Assembly (NCBI GenBank): GCA_025363275.1
Contig: JANYEE010000021.1
Span: 1 to 36,358 of the forward strand
DNA from: Burkholderiales bacterium
GTDB lineage: Bacteria > Pseudomonadota > Gammaproteobacteria > Burkholderiales > Burkholderiaceae_C
Reading direction: 5' to 3'
DNA: 36,358 bases
Below the pieces are notes generated by a model. The model saw only the letters and a program-made list of their open reading frames with translations, had not been told where the DNA came from and ran no database searches. The position numbers and the translations under genes are program-made. The first letter of the stretch is position 1. Each line of letters starts with the position of its first letter. Below are positions 18,893-27,621 of this stretch, one piece after another.

Positions 18893-20878
18893 TTAGCCCT
18901 TGAAGAGCCGCTTCTCGGCCAGCGCCAGACTCTCCGCCTGGCCAGACAGCACCAACGTGTCGCCCGGCTCCAGCAGGCAGGACACGTCGAAGTCGACAGT
19001 TTTGCCATTGCTGCGGCGTAAGCTAACGACGCGCACATTCAGGGCGTCCAGGTCGAAGCTGCCGAGCGCCTTGCCAGGAATACGACTGCTTTGCGGCATG
19101 CTCACGGTGCATAAGCGCTCGTGGTGCAGTTCGTCCACCGAGTTATCGTCGGCACCGTGAAAGTAACCGCGCAGCAGGTTATACCGTGCATCGCGCTGGT
19201 CTTGCACGATGCGAATCACCTTGCGCATCGGCACGCCCACCAAAGCCAGTGCGTGGCTGGCCAGCATCAACGAGCCTTCGATGGCTTCGGGCACCACTTC
19301 GGTCGCACCGGCTTCTTGCAACTGCTTCAAATTCAAATCGTCCTGTGTACGCACGATCACCGGTACCTGCGGCGCGTGGGTACGGGTGTTGCCCAGCACC
19401 TTGAGTGCCGCAGGAATATCCAAGTAGGTGATGACCACGGCGCTAGCCCGCGCCAGGCCGGCGGCCATCAGCGCCTGCAAACGACCGGCATCGCCAAACA
19501 CCACAGAGTGCCCGGCGGCGTCGGCTTGGCGCACCCGGTCAGGGTCGGTGTCCAGCGCCATATAAGGGATGCCCTGGGCCTCCAACATGCGCGCCAGGTT
19601 TTGTCCGCAGCGGCCATAGCCGCAAATGATCACATGCCGGTTGGTATTGATGGCCTTGCGCGCGATGGATGTCATCTGCAAAGACTGTTGTAACCATTCA
19701 CTGGCCACCAGCTTGAGCACGATACGGTTGCTGTACATGATGATGAAGGGCGTCGCCAGCATCGACAGCACCATGCTGGCTAAAATCGGATTCAACAAAG
19801 TGGGCGGCACCAGCGCATTTTGCTGTGCAAGTGTCAGCAACACAAAGCCGAATTCACCAGCCTGAGCTAGGTACAGGCCAGTACGCAATGACACCCCGGT
19901 GCTGGCACCGAGCACGCGGGAAAGCCCCGTCACCACGCCAGCCTTGAAGAGAATGGGCAATAGCGTTAGTAACAAGACCAAAGGCCAACGCTCCAGCACC
20001 AACCGCCAGTCCAACAGCATTCCGATACTGATAAAGAACAGGCCCAGCAGCACATCGTGGAAAGGGCGAATATCGGTCTCCACCTGGTGTTTAAATTCGG
20101 TTTCCGATATCAGCATGCCGGCAATGAAGGCCCCCAGCGCGAGGCTCAAGCCCGCCATCTCGGTCAGCCAGGCCAGCCCCAGCGTGATGAATAACAGGTT
20201 CAATACAAACAGCTCCTCGCTCTTGCGCCGTGCGACCAACGTCAGCCACCAGCGCATCACATGGCGTCCACCCACTAGCAACACCGTAATCAGTACGGCA
20301 GCCTTCAAGCCCGCCATGGCCAGCGACTGCATCAGTTGCTCGCCCGAGGCGCCCAACGCCGGTATCAACACGAGCAGCGGCACCACGGCCAAATCCTGAA
20401 ACAACAAAATGCCCATCACGCGCTTGCCGTGTTCGGACTCCATCTCGATGCGCTCCACCATCAGCTTCACGACAATAGCGGTACTGCTCATGGCCAGTGC
20501 ACTGGAGAGCGCTAATGAGGTCTGCCAGCTCATGCCCCACAACTGAGGCGCCAGTGTGGCAAGCGCCCAGGTTGCAAGCATGGCGCCGACCATGGTGACG
20601 GTGACCTGCAGCAGGCCCAGTCCAAACACATGCTGTTGCATGGATCGCAATTTGGGTAGGTTGAATTCAAGCCCGATCACGAACATCAGAAACACGACCC
20701 CAAACTCGCCTAGGTGGCGCACGCCATCGGCGTTCTGCGACAACGCAAGTGCGTTGGGCCCGATCAACACCCCAACAGCCAAATAGCCCAGCATAGGCGG
20801 TAGTTTGTAAAGCCGACAAACCACCACGCCCGCCACGGCGGCCAGCAAATACAGCAGGGTGATTTCGAGGGCAGTCAT
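18893..20878 (-). CDS. CPA2-family monovalent cation:proton antiporter with RCK domain (KefB/KefC/YbaL type)
   Basis: 661 residues. The N-terminal Na+/H+-exchanger domain has about 12 membrane helices (1-385), including VVFLMFVIGLEF (about 61-72). A cytoplasmic RCK/TrkA-N Rossmann domain follows, with HVIICGYGRCGQ at about residue 415, then a TrkA-C domain near the C terminus (ALGSFDLDALNVRVVSLRR). Members exchange K+ or Na+ for protons, with nucleotide or thiol control through the RCK domain. I cannot assign KefB versus KefC or YbaL. It is divergent from kdsD across 44 bp. Confidence 0.92.
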   Translation of the reverse strand: MTALEITLLYLLAAVAGVVVCRLYKLPPMLGYLAVGVLIGPNALALSQNADGVRHLGEFGVVFLMFVIGLEFNLPKLRSMQQHVFGLGLLQVTVTMVGAMLATWALATLAPQLWGMSWQTSLALSSALAMSSTAIVVKLMVERIEMESEHGKRVMGILLFQDLAVVPLLVLIPALGASGEQLMQSLAMAGLKAAVLITVLLVGGRHVMRWWLTLVARRKSEELFVLNLLFITLGLAWLTEMAGLSLALGAFIAGMLISETEFKHQVETDIRPFHDVLLGLFFISIGMLLDWRLVLERWPLVLLLTLLPILFKAGVVTGLSRVLGASTGVSLRTGLYLAQAGEFGFVLLTLAQQNALVPPTLLNPILASMVLSMLATPFIIMYSNRIVLKLVASEWLQQSLQMTSIARKAINTNRHVIICGYGRCGQNLARMLEAQGIPYMALDTDPDRVRQADAAGHSVVFGDAGRLQALMAAGLARASAVVITYLDIPAALKVLGNTRTHAPQVPVIVRTQDDLNLKQLQEAGATEVVPEAIEGSLMLASHALALVGVPMRKVIRIVQDQRDARYNLLRGYFHGADDNSVDELHHERLCTVSMPQSSRIPGKALGSFDLDALNVRVVSLRRSNGKTVDFDVSCLLEPGDTLVLSGQAESLALAEKRLFKG

Positions 20879-20922
20879 GCGCCAATACTAGCAAGACAAG
20901 CGCAGCTCTATAAAATGAACGG

Positions 20923-21924
20923 ATGAGCTTGCCCGCATTCCCGCCGTCCCGTCTGGACGCCCAACGCGCCATTGACCTGGCCCATGAAACTTTTGACATC
21001 GAAGCGTCAGCGATATTGGGCTTAAAGCAGCGTATTGGGCCCTCGTTTGCGCAAGCCATGGAGAAGATCTTGGCGCTGCGTGGTCGCGTGGTCGTGATGG
21101 GCATGGGCAAGAGCGGGCATATTGGCCGCAAAATTGCCGCCACGCTGGCTTCTACTGGCACGCCCGCCATGTTTGTGCACCCCGCCGAGGCCAGCCACGG
21201 CGATCTCGGCATGATCACCCCTGACGACTTGGTGCTGGCCATCTCCAACAGCGGAGAGTCGCAGGAAATGGCAGCCATCCTGCCAGTGCTCAAACGTCTG
21301 GGTACACCCATCGTGGCCATTACCGGCAATGCCGAGTCCACCATGGCCCAACACGCCGACTTGTGGTTGGATGGCGCGGTCGATAAAGAAGCCTGCCCTC
21401 TCAATTTGGCCCCCACGGCTAGCACCACGGCCCAACTGGCCTTGGGTGATGCGCTGGCGGTGGCCTTGCTCGATGCTCGGGGCTTTCGTGCTGAAGACTT
21501 TGCGCGCTCTCACCCCGGCGGCGCTCTGGGTCGCAAGCTGCTCACCCACGTCAGCGATGTAATGCGTTCGGGCGATGCCGCGCCCCGCGTTTTGCCCGAC
21601 ACGGGTTTCAGCGAGCTGATGCGCGAGATGAGTGCCAAGGGCTTGGGCGCCACGGCTGTGGTAAACGCAGAAGACCACGTGTTGGGCATCTTTACCGACG
21701 GTGACTTGCGCCGCTTGCTCGAGCAAGGTGTTGATTTGCGCGGCAAGACGGCTGCGGACGTGATGCACGCATCGCCCTGTGTCATCAAGAGTAATGCGTT
21801 GGCGGTGGACGCAGCCGAACTGATGGAGAGCCGCCGCATCACCAGCGTGCTAGTGGTGGACGACACGGGGCGCTTGTGCGGTGCCGTGAATAGCAACGAC
21901 TTGATGCGGGCTAAGGTGATCTGA
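20923..21924 (+). CDS. kdsD: D-arabinose 5-phosphate isomerase
   Basis: 333 residues, KpsF/GutQ family. It converts ribulose 5-phosphate to arabinose 5-phosphate, the first step of Kdo synthesis for lipopolysaccharide. The SIS domain (about 40-175) shows GMGKSGHIGRKIAATLASTG and SNSGES; two CBS domains follow (about 205-330). The 1-nt overlap with kdsC (TGATG) and the next gene lptC make a Kdo/LPS operon. Confidence 0.96.
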   Translation: MSLPAFPPSRLDAQRAIDLAHETFDIEASAILGLKQRIGPSFAQAMEKILALRGRVVVMGMGKSGHIGRKIAATLASTGTPAMFVHPAEASHGDLGMITPDDLVLAISNSGESQEMAAILPVLKRLGTPIVAITGNAESTMAQHADLWLDGAVDKEACPLNLAPTASTTAQLALGDALAVALLDARGFRAEDFARSHPGGALGRKLLTHVSDVMRSGDAAPRVLPDTGFSELMREMSAKGLGATAVVNAEDHVLGIFTDGDLRRLLEQGVDLRGKTAADVMHASPCVIKSNALAVDAAELMESRRITSVLVVDDTGRLCGAVNSNDLMRAKVI

Positions 21925-22469
21925 TGACTCCTGTGATTCAATTTGATCCCGCTTTGCTGCTCAGAGCCCAAGACGTCAAAGTCGCATTCTTTGATGTGGA
22001 CGGCGTGTTGACCGACGGCGGTCTGCTTATGTCTGAATCGGGTGAAACGCTTAAACGCTTTAACACGCTGGACGGTCATGGCCTAAAGCTTTTGCAGTTA
22101 GCTGGTATCACGCCGGTGGTGATCACTGGTCGCGACTCTGTGCCTTTGCGCCTTCGGCTCACGGCCCTGGGCATCACCCATGCGCACTTTGGCACCGAGG
22201 ACAAACGCCCCTGTGCGGAACAGAGCCTGCAAGCCCTGGGGCTGACTTGGGCGCATGCAGCGGCCATGGGCGATGACTGGCCGGACATGCCGGTCATGCG
22301 CGGGAGTGCGGTGTCATGCGCTCCTGTGAATGCGCACCCTGAGGTACGCGCTATCGCCAGCTACGTAACACAGGCCGCTGGCGGACATGGCGCAGCACGT
22401 GAGTTTTGCGATCTGCTGACGGTGGCCAGTGGCCGTTATGTTGATCTGTTCGATAAGTACACCCGATAG
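21924..22469 (+). CDS. kdsC: 3-deoxy-D-manno-octulosonate 8-phosphate phosphatase
   Basis: 181 residues, HAD-family C0 phosphatase without a cap domain. It removes phosphate from Kdo-8-phosphate. Motif I FFDVDGVLTDG (about 22-32) supplies the nucleophile Asp24 and general acid Asp26. VITGRDS is motif II, and GDDWPDMPVM is motif IV. It is fused by a 1-nt overlap to kdsD and followed 12 nt later by lptC. Confidence 0.95.
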   Translation: MTPVIQFDPALLLRAQDVKVAFFDVDGVLTDGGLLMSESGETLKRFNTLDGHGLKLLQLAGITPVVITGRDSVPLRLRLTALGITHAHFGTEDKRPCAEQSLQALGLTWAHAAAMGDDWPDMPVMRGSAVSCAPVNAHPEVRAIASYVTQAAGGHGAAREFCDLLTVASGRYVDLFDKYTR

Positions 22470-22481
22470 CACCCCACTGCC

Positions 22482-23087
22482 ATGTTCAAAGACACTTGGG
22501 ATCGATTTGTGTTGTATCTGCCCTTGCTGGTCATGGGTGCACTGGCTTTGGCCACCTATTGGTTGGTACACAGCGCACCACCCCCTGGCACGCCCACGGC
22601 GCAACGCCCCCTAACACACGACCCAGATTACTTTATGAGTGGTTTTTCGGTGCGCACCTTTGATACCGACGGACGCGTGCGCAGTGAGGTGTTGGGGGAT
22701 AAAGCGCGCCATTACCCTGATACCCAGTGGCTGGAAATTGACGCTATCCGCATCAAGTCGTATGACGACAAGGGGCGCCTGACCACCGCCACAGCGACCC
22801 GTGGCCTGACCAATGAGGACACTTCAGAAGTTCAGCTGTTGGGTGATGCTGTTGTGGTGCGTGAAGCCAGTACGTCCGAGAACGGCAAGGTATTGCCGCG
22901 CATGGAATACCGCGGTGAATTTCTGCATGCCTTTATGACCACCGAGCGTGTCACCTCCCACAAGCCGGTCATACTAATGCGAGGCAAAGACCGCTTCAGC
23001 GCCGACGCGCTGGACTACGACAACGTCGAGCAAGTTGTACAAATGCGCGGCCATGTGCGTGGCACGTTGGACCCTGCAACTCCTTAA
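22482..23087 (+). CDS. lptC: LPS export ABC transporter periplasmic protein LptC
   Basis: 201 residues. One N-terminal membrane helix (about 10-28, LPLLVMGALALATYWLV) anchors a periplasmic beta-jellyroll. The region DYFMSGFSVRTFDTDGRVRSEVLGDKARHYPD is typical of LptC. It links the LptB2FG extractor to the LptA bridge. In many relatives lptA and lptB follow directly; here a short-chain dehydrogenase follows 19 nt later instead. Confidence 0.9.
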   Translation: MFKDTWDRFVLYLPLLVMGALALATYWLVHSAPPPGTPTAQRPLTHDPDYFMSGFSVRTFDTDGRVRSEVLGDKARHYPDTQWLEIDAIRIKSYDDKGRLTTATATRGLTNEDTSEVQLLGDAVVVREASTSENGKVLPRMEYRGEFLHAFMTTERVTSHKPVILMRGKDRFSADALDYDNVEQVVQMRGHVRGTLDPATP

Positions 23088-23106
23088 ACATTACCAAGGC
23101 ACCGCT

Positions 23107-23883
23107 ATGGCCCCACTTGTTTTCATCACGGGTGCTTCCAGTGGCATTGGGCAATCCCTGGCCTGGCGCTATTACCTGGCGGGCTACTCGCTAGCCTTGG
23201 TGGCGCGCCGTACGGCTGAGATTCAGGCCTGGGCCAACGCGCGTGGTTTGCACGCCGACCGCTTTGCCGTTTACAGCGCCGATGTTGCAGTTACTGACAG
23301 TATTGTGGCTGCGGCCCAACTGTGCTTCCAACAGCAGGGTTTGCCCGATGTGGTAATTGCCAACGCCGGTATCAGCATTGGCATGGATACTGCCGATCGG
23401 GCTGACCTGGATGTGATGGCAAGTACCTTTGCGACCAATAACGTGGGTTTAGCTGCTACCTTTCACGCATTTATCGATGGCATGGTTCACCGGGGCTCTG
23501 GGCGTCTGGTCGGGGTTGGCAGTGTGGCGGGTGTTCGGGGTTTGCCCGGCCATGGTGCCTACTGCGCCAGCAAGGCAGCGGTGATTACTTACTGTGAAAG
23601 CTTGCGCGGCGAGCTGCGTAACTCCGGCGTCAAGGTTGTCACCATTTGCCCGGGCTACATCGATACACCGCTCACCCGCCAGAATCGCTATTCGATGCCT
23701 TTCCTAATGCAGGTCGATGATTTTTCGAATCAGGCTTTTACGGCCATCGCCTCGGGCGCAAGTTATCGCGTGATTCCTTGGCAGATGAGTTGGGTCGCCA
23801 AGTTGTTGCGTCTGCTGCCGAATGCGCTGTACGACAAGGCGCTGTCGGGTCGTCCGCGCAAACGCCGCGCCACGCAAGTGTGA
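23107..23883 (+). CDS. short-chain dehydrogenase/reductase (SDR)
   Basis: 258 residues from the ATG at 23107, 19 nt after lptC. The open frame runs further upstream into lptC but without a sensible start. The Rossmann motif is ITGASSGIGQS (about 7-17), with NAG near residue 90. The catalytic triad is the Ser in GVGSVAG plus Tyr and Lys in YCASK. It resembles classical SDRs with NADP(H) preference (ARR after strand 2). The substrate cannot be told from sequence. Its place behind LPS genes may be simple co-transcription. Confidence 0.9.
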   Translation: MAPLVFITGASSGIGQSLAWRYYLAGYSLALVARRTAEIQAWANARGLHADRFAVYSADVAVTDSIVAAAQLCFQQQGLPDVVIANAGISIGMDTADRADLDVMASTFATNNVGLAATFHAFIDGMVHRGSGRLVGVGSVAGVRGLPGHGAYCASKAAVITYCESLRGELRNSGVKVVTICPGYIDTPLTRQNRYSMPFLMQVDDFSNQAFTAIASGASYRVIPWQMSWVAKLLRLLPNALYDKALSGRPRKRRATQV

Positions 23884-23909
23884 TCGTGCAAACCATTTGC
23901 CCATGAAAA

Positions 23910-23927
23910 AAGGGCCAGAAGGCCCTT
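23910..23927. terminator. bidirectional rho-independent terminator
   Basis: AAGGGCC-AGAA-GGCCCTT forms a 7-bp stem. On the minus strand it is followed by a run of Ts (CCCTTTTTTC), ending the RNA-binding-protein transcript. On the plus strand it is followed by ATTTG and can serve the SDR gene, which converges here. Confidence 0.85.
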
Positions 23928-23965
23928 ATTTGACTGGGAGACTGGCCCCCAATTCAGGTAGTAAC

Positions 23966-24418
23966 TTAGTAGCTGCTACGGCCACCGCCGTAACCACCGC
24001 CGCCGCCGCCACCGGAGCGTCCACCGCCACCACCAGCACCGCCGCCGTAACCACCGCCGCCGCCGCCACCGGAGCGTCCACCGCCACCACCAGCACCGCC
24101 GCCGTAACCGCCGCCACCACCGCCACCGCCACCATAACCGCCCCCGCCGCCAGTGCGGGGAGGACGTGGCTCCATGGGACGGGCTTCGTTAACGACCAAA
24201 CCACGGCCGCCGAACTGTTGACCGTTCATGCCATTGATGGCCGCTTGTGCTTCAGCGTCGCTGCCCATTTCCACAAAGCCGAAGCCTTTGGAACGGCCAG
24301 TGTCACGTTCCATCATGACTTTAGCGCTAGAAACGGAACCGTGTGCTGCAAATGCTTGTTGCAGATCTTCGTCACGGAAAGAATAAGGCAGGTTGCCTAC
24401 GTACAGTTTGTTGCCCAT
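23966..24418 (-). CDS. RRM-domain RNA-binding protein with glycine-rich tail
   Basis: 150 residues from ATG 24418, which has a good Shine-Dalgarno (GAGGAG, 6 nt spacing). Upstream in-frame codons are not preceded by such a site. One RRM (about 2-78) shows RNP2 KLYVGNLPY and RNP1 KGFGFVEM. The tail (about 88-150) is almost all Gly with Tyr, Arg and Ser, like plant and cyanobacterial glycine-rich RNA-binding proteins. Such proteins act as RNA chaperones, often cold-induced. The tail contains an exact 19-residue tandem duplication. Confidence 0.92.
   Translation of the reverse strand: MGNKLYVGNLPYSFRDEDLQQAFAAHGSVSSAKVMMERDTGRSKGFGFVEMGSDAEAQAAINGMNGQQFGGRGLVVNEARPMEPRPPRTGGGGGYGGGGGGGGGYGGGAGGGGGRSGGGGGGGYGGGAGGGGGRSGGGGGGGYGGGRSSY
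23991..24104 (-). repeat. 57-bp perfect tandem duplication in glycine-rich coding region
   Basis: Bases 23991-24047 and 24048-24104 are identical 57-nt units, each coding 19 residues of the Gly-rich tail (a Gly run with one RS and one Y-GGG-A block). A third, diverged unit follows. Perfect identity implies a recent duplication, or slippage with potential for length variation. Confidence 0.9.
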
Positions 24419-24581
24419 GAAGGACTCCTCAAAATAACTCTCAAAACGCGATGGAGTCCAAACCCGCAATCAACAAACCAATGAAGACTTAAAGCAGACG
24501 CGAAACTGGCAAATCACCGCAAACCTGTATGCCGCTTAAAAAGCAATACCACATGATTATGCGACAAATCAGAAAGTCAAA

Positions 24582-24818
24582 CTAATTTTTCTTTGTCAAT
24601 GTCACGTCCGTATCGGTGCTGTTTTCGCCGTCGGCGTAGTGCCTCCAGCGCTGAAAACTTTGGCGCATGGTCAGCATTTGTCTCTCAAAACGGGGGCAGG
24701 TGTCGCAGATCGACAAATGAATACGCAGCGCAAGCCGGTCACTCCAACCCAGATCGCGGTCCTCACGGGCCACCAAAATAGTTGTAACTTCGCGACAAGT
24801 GCGCTTAAAAAACAACAT
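24582..24818 (-). CDS. small zinc-finger (zf-HC2-type) anti-sigma factor candidate
   Basis: 78 residues from the ATG at 24818, which overlaps the stop of the sigma-factor gene by 1 nt (TGATG); a start 8 codons upstream is open but overlaps more. The H-x3-C-x2-C zinc motif (HLSICDTC, about residues 35-42) and a following short helix match zf-HC2 anti-sigma domains. There is no membrane helix, so it would be a soluble anti-sigma factor. Function is inferred from motif and position. Confidence 0.75.
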   Translation of the reverse strand: MLFFKRTCREVTTILVAREDRDLGWSDRLALRIHLSICDTCPRFERQMLTMRQSFQRWRHYADGENSTDTDVTLTKKN

Positions 24819-25384
24819 CACGCGTCCGTCCTTGTAAACCAATTGAGCTCTAAACAGGCCCGCAAGCGCAGTCGGGCTCTGTGCAACTGCACATACAAAT
24901 TGGTCGGCGTGAGTTGTAGTTCCTTACAAATTTCTTCCACCGAGAGCTCTAGCCATTCGCGCATCAAGAAAATACGGCCCTGCATAGCGGGCAATTGGGT
25001 GGCGCAAGCCTCCAGCACTTCAAAAAACTGACGGTTGTTGAGGTCTTGCTCCGGATTGCCCCACTGCGCAGGCGCTTCTTGGAAATGGCCGTCGGCCTTG
25101 AAGGCGATGTAGTCTAGGGGGTCGCTGTTCTCGTCTTCGCTCAGCGGGGAGGTGCTTATCTCGCGGCTGTGGTGGCGCAGCGCGTCTATAACCTTGTGCT
25201 TAAGGATGCCCACCAGCCAGGTTTTGAGTTGCGATCGGTTGTCAAAGGCCTGGGGTTTGGCAAGGGCGGCCAAAATAGTCTCCGAAACGGCGTCCTCGGC
25301 CCAGGCTTCGTTGCGCAATTGAAGGCGTGCGAACTTCAGCAAGTAAATTTGCAGCGCAACGATTTGGTCTTCAAAGCTGGTCAT
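24818..25384 (-). CDS. ECF-family RNA polymerase sigma factor
   Basis: 188 residues. Region 2 (about 10-75) has the AEDAVSETILAAL and FDNRSQLKTWLVGILKHKVIDALR segments. Region 4 (about 125-180) has LPAMQGRIFLMREWLELSVEEICKELQLTPTNLYVQLHRARLRLR, the helix-turn-helix that reads the -35 element. It is transcribed divergently from the bufferin-type operon and co-transcribed with a zinc-finger protein. Closely related arrangements place such sigma factors in control of DUF2282/DUF692/DUF2063 operons, so that role is likely. Confidence 0.9.
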   Translation of the reverse strand: MTSFEDQIVALQIYLLKFARLQLRNEAWAEDAVSETILAALAKPQAFDNRSQLKTWLVGILKHKVIDALRHHSREISTSPLSEDENSDPLDYIAFKADGHFQEAPAQWGNPEQDLNNRQFFEVLEACATQLPAMQGRIFLMREWLELSVEEICKELQLTPTNLYVQLHRARLRLRACLELNWFTRTDA

Positions 25385-25485
25385 GCGGTCCCAATATGGC
25401 GAGAGGTGGGTTACAGTTTAAATGCTGCTCGGTCGGCGGCCTGTGCCGGCGTCTCGCCTGTGCCGTGTGTGAATTGAACTGGGGA

Positions 25486-25515
25486 TGTAAGAAAGCAGAG
25501 GATCGCTGGACTAAT
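25486..25515 (+). promoter_or_regulatory. tentative ECF-type promoter for the bufferin-type operon
   Basis: TGTAAG (25486-25491), a 16-bp spacer and GGACTAAT (25508-25515) resemble a TGTAAC / CGTC-type ECF promoter, 78 nt upstream of bufA. A TGTAACC sequence also occurs on the minus strand in front of the sigma gene (near 25409-25415). This is pattern reading only. Confidence 0.3.
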
Positions 25516-25593
25516 CCTAACCAGAGGCCATTCTGTTGCGCCGCAGCAGGAGCCCCAGGATGATTTTGTATCTACTACTTAAGGAGTTTTCCC

Positions 25594-25869
25594 ATGAACC
25601 AACGTGCAATGATTGCTGCAACCGCAGCTGCGGTAATGTCTATGTCCATGCTTGCCACACCGGCAGCTGCGGCTGAAAAGGAAAAGTGTTTTGGCATCGC
25701 CAAGGCGGGTCAAAACGATTGCGCCAGCGTCAGCGGCGCCCACTCTTGCGCGGGCCAGTCCAAAGTGGACATGGACAAGACAGAATGGAAATACGTCGCC
25801 AAAGGTACTTGTAAAGACATGAAGGGTTTGACCGCGGACGATGCAAAGGCCATGGCCGTCAAGAAGTAA
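25594..25869 (+). CDS. bufA1: bufferin-type precursor peptide (DUF2282)
   Basis: 91 residues with a strong Shine-Dalgarno (AAGGAG). A Sec-type signal peptide (about 1-26) precedes a mature part with exactly four cysteines: Cys32, Cys43, Cys52 and Cys73, in [21 protein letters not shown] and [10 protein letters not shown]. This matches the DUF2282 family, recently described as bufferins. In that family cysteines are converted by a DUF692 enzyme to copper-binding heterocycles before export to the periplasm. The next two genes are the expected DUF692 enzyme and its DUF2063 partner. Copper buffering here is inferred. Confidence 0.9.
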   Translation: MNQRAMIAATAAAVMSMSMLATPAAAAEKEKCFGIAKAGQNDCASVSGAHSCAGQSKVDMDKTEWKYVAKGTCKDMKGLTADDAKAMAVKK

Positions 25870-25893
25870 AACAATTATCGGTCGATCGCCGCC

Positions 25894-26838
25894 ATGCTCC
25901 GTTTTGAGCCTGACGTTACCAATTTAGGTGGCGTTGGTCCGGCCACACACCTAGGCATTGGCTGGCGGCACCCCCATTACGCGGCGCTGCTAGAGCGGCG
26001 GCCCGCACTGAATTTTCTGGAGGTTCACTCCGAAAATTTCTTCGCCAGTGGCGGTGCCGCGCTCGCTGTATTGGAGCAAGGCCGCTCCCACTACCCCATC
26101 AGTTTGCACGGCGTTGCCTTGAGCTTGGGATCTGCCGCAGGGCTGGACCCGTGGCATCTGGATCGATTGGCTGAACTGGTGGAGCGCATCGATCCCGTGC
26201 GCGTGAGCGACCATGCCTGCTTTGCGCGCGGTGTGCACAAAGGCAAGTTAGTGCACGCCTCGGACTTGTTGCCGATTCCCTTTACCCATGAAGCGTTGGA
26301 TGTGATGTGTCAGCACGTGGACCAAGTGCAAGAGCGACTCAAGCGCCCTTTTATGGTGGAAAACTTGTCGGCGTACCTCGCTTGGAAGGCGCCAGCGGCC
26401 GAGGCGGCATGGCAGGAGGTCGAATTTTTAATGGCGCTGACCCGGCGCACTGGATGCAGTTTGCTGGTGGATGTAAACAATATCTATGTCAATGCGTTGA
26501 ACGCCTATCCATCCTCGGCGGTCGATGGACGGACCGAAGATGCTGAATTAGCGTGTCGCGCTTGGCTTGACGCGATCGATCCCCCATGCGTGGGTGAAAT
26601 GCACCTGGCGGGGCACTGCCGCGTAAGCGATGCGTACGGCGACATCGTGATTGATGACCATGGCAGCCAAGTGTGTGAAGCAGTGTGGCGTCTTTACGGA
26701 CATGCAGTACAGCGGTTTGGTCCGGTGCCTACGCTCATCGAGTGGGACACCGACATTCCGGCCCTGGACGTTTTGTTGGGCGAGGTGGATCGGGCTCGCG
26801 CAGTCGTCGCGACCCTGCGTACCGAGGCGCTGGCATGA
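25894..26838 (+). CDS. bufB: multinuclear non-heme iron oxygenase (MNIO, DUF692; BufB-type)
   Basis: 314 residues. A TIM-barrel enzyme of the DUF692/MNIO family, which uses two or three iron ions to modify cysteines of ribosomal peptides. Family landmarks are [14 protein letters not shown] at about 22-35, the EVHSENFF segment, [39 protein letters not shown] and EMHLAGH. Together these carry the His/Glu/Asp/Asn iron ligands. It starts 24 nt after bufA and overlaps the DUF2063 gene by 4 nt. Gene order and family make the upstream peptide its substrate. Confidence 0.93.
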   Translation: MLRFEPDVTNLGGVGPATHLGIGWRHPHYAALLERRPALNFLEVHSENFFASGGAALAVLEQGRSHYPISLHGVALSLGSAAGLDPWHLDRLAELVERIDPVRVSDHACFARGVHKGKLVHASDLLPIPFTHEALDVMCQHVDQVQERLKRPFMVENLSAYLAWKAPAAEAAWQEVEFLMALTRRTGCSLLVDVNNIYVNALNAYPSSAVDGRTEDAELACRAWLDAIDPPCVGEMHLAGHCRVSDAYGDIVIDDHGSQVCEAVWRLYGHAVQRFGPVPTLIEWDTDIPALDVLLGEVDRARAVVATLRTEALA

Positions 26839-27614
26839 GCGACCTGGCCGCTCAGCAGCAGGATTTGTTGCGCGCACTGTTGGATTGGCCGCCGTATGAC
26901 GCTACTAAATTAATAGCGGCTCGAGCAAGTAATACCTGGGCCAGAGGCCTAAAAGCCTATCAAACCAATGGACACATGCTGGCACAGCGTACGCTGTTGG
27001 CCGCGTATCCCGTGCTGGCCCAATTGCTGGGTGAAGAAAGCCTGGCCGATCTGGCGCGTGCGCTATGGCACGCCCACCCGCCCCTTCGCGGCGATTTGGC
27101 GCTTTGGGGAGAAGACTTATCCGACTACCTGGCGCAAAGTTCGCAGTTGCAAGACGAACCCTACCTGGCCGATGTAGCCAGGGCCGAGTGGGCCTTGCAC
27201 TGTTGCGCCACTGCAGCAGACGCAGTAGCCGACCCTGCGAGCCTGAATTTGTTAACGACCGAAGACCCAGACCATCTGGTGCTGCGCTTGGCGTCTGGCT
27301 GTTCCGTGGTGAGCAGTCCGTGGCCGGTGGCCAGCATCTTGGGCGCGCATGTAAACGGTACACCCAGTCTGGCGCATGCAGGTACCGAGCTGCGTGCCGG
27401 TGTGGCGCAGGAGGTGGTGGTCTGGCGCCAAGGGCTGCGCCCACAGTTTCGCCAAGCCTTGCCGGGCGAGGCGGGTCTGTTGGAGTTCCTGATGGCGGAT
27501 GGCTCTATGGGCCAGGCTTTGGATCGATCACCCGACCTGGATTTTGCGCAATGGTTTCCACAGGCTGTGGCATCCCAGCTAATTTTGGGTGCTTTGATCC
27601 GCGCCCCCTTTTGA
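26835..27614 (+). CDS. bufC: DUF2063 partner protein (BufC/HvfC-type)
   Basis: 259 residues from the ATG at 26835, which overlaps the bufB stop (ATGA). The frame is open upstream inside bufB but that part is shadow sequence. DUF2063 proteins bind the MNIO enzyme and recruit the precursor peptide. Recognisable parts are the N-terminal helix [41 protein letters not shown] and [11 protein letters not shown]. Residues 23-38 ([16 protein letters not shown]) are coded by the dispersed repeat at 26901-26949. They lie in a linker between the first helix and the conserved AY-x-N motif. Confidence 0.9.
   Translation: MSDLAAQQQDLLRALLDWPPYDATKLIAARASNTWARGLKAYQTNGHMLAQRTLLAAYPVLAQLLGEESLADLARALWHAHPPLRGDLALWGEDLSDYLAQSSQLQDEPYLADVARAEWALHCCATAADAVADPASLNLLTTEDPDHLVLRLASGCSVVSSPWPVASILGAHVNGTPSLAHAGTELRAGVAQEVVVWRQGLRPQFRQALPGEAGLLEFLMADGSMGQALDRSPDLDFAQWFPQAVASQLILGALIRAPF
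26901..26949 (+). repeat. dispersed repeat inside bufC, in frame
   Basis: 49 nt beginning GCTACTAAATTAATAGC and ending GGGCCAGAGGCC. It is the copy closest to the intergenic one at 7799 (32 of the first 40 bases identical, including AATACCTGGG). GCT is an in-phase codon, as in mnmE and chrA. Confidence 0.8.
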
Positions 27615-27621
27615 GTCGACT

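Noticed and set aside
23966-24150. Repetitive tract resembling a repeat array (CRISPR or minisatellite)
   Set aside because: It is the coding sequence of a glycine-rich tail; units are adjacent with no spacers.
26685-26834. Upstream extension of the DUF2063 gene
   Set aside because: Lies inside bufB in another frame; the ATG at 26835 overlaps the bufB stop as expected for coupled genes.
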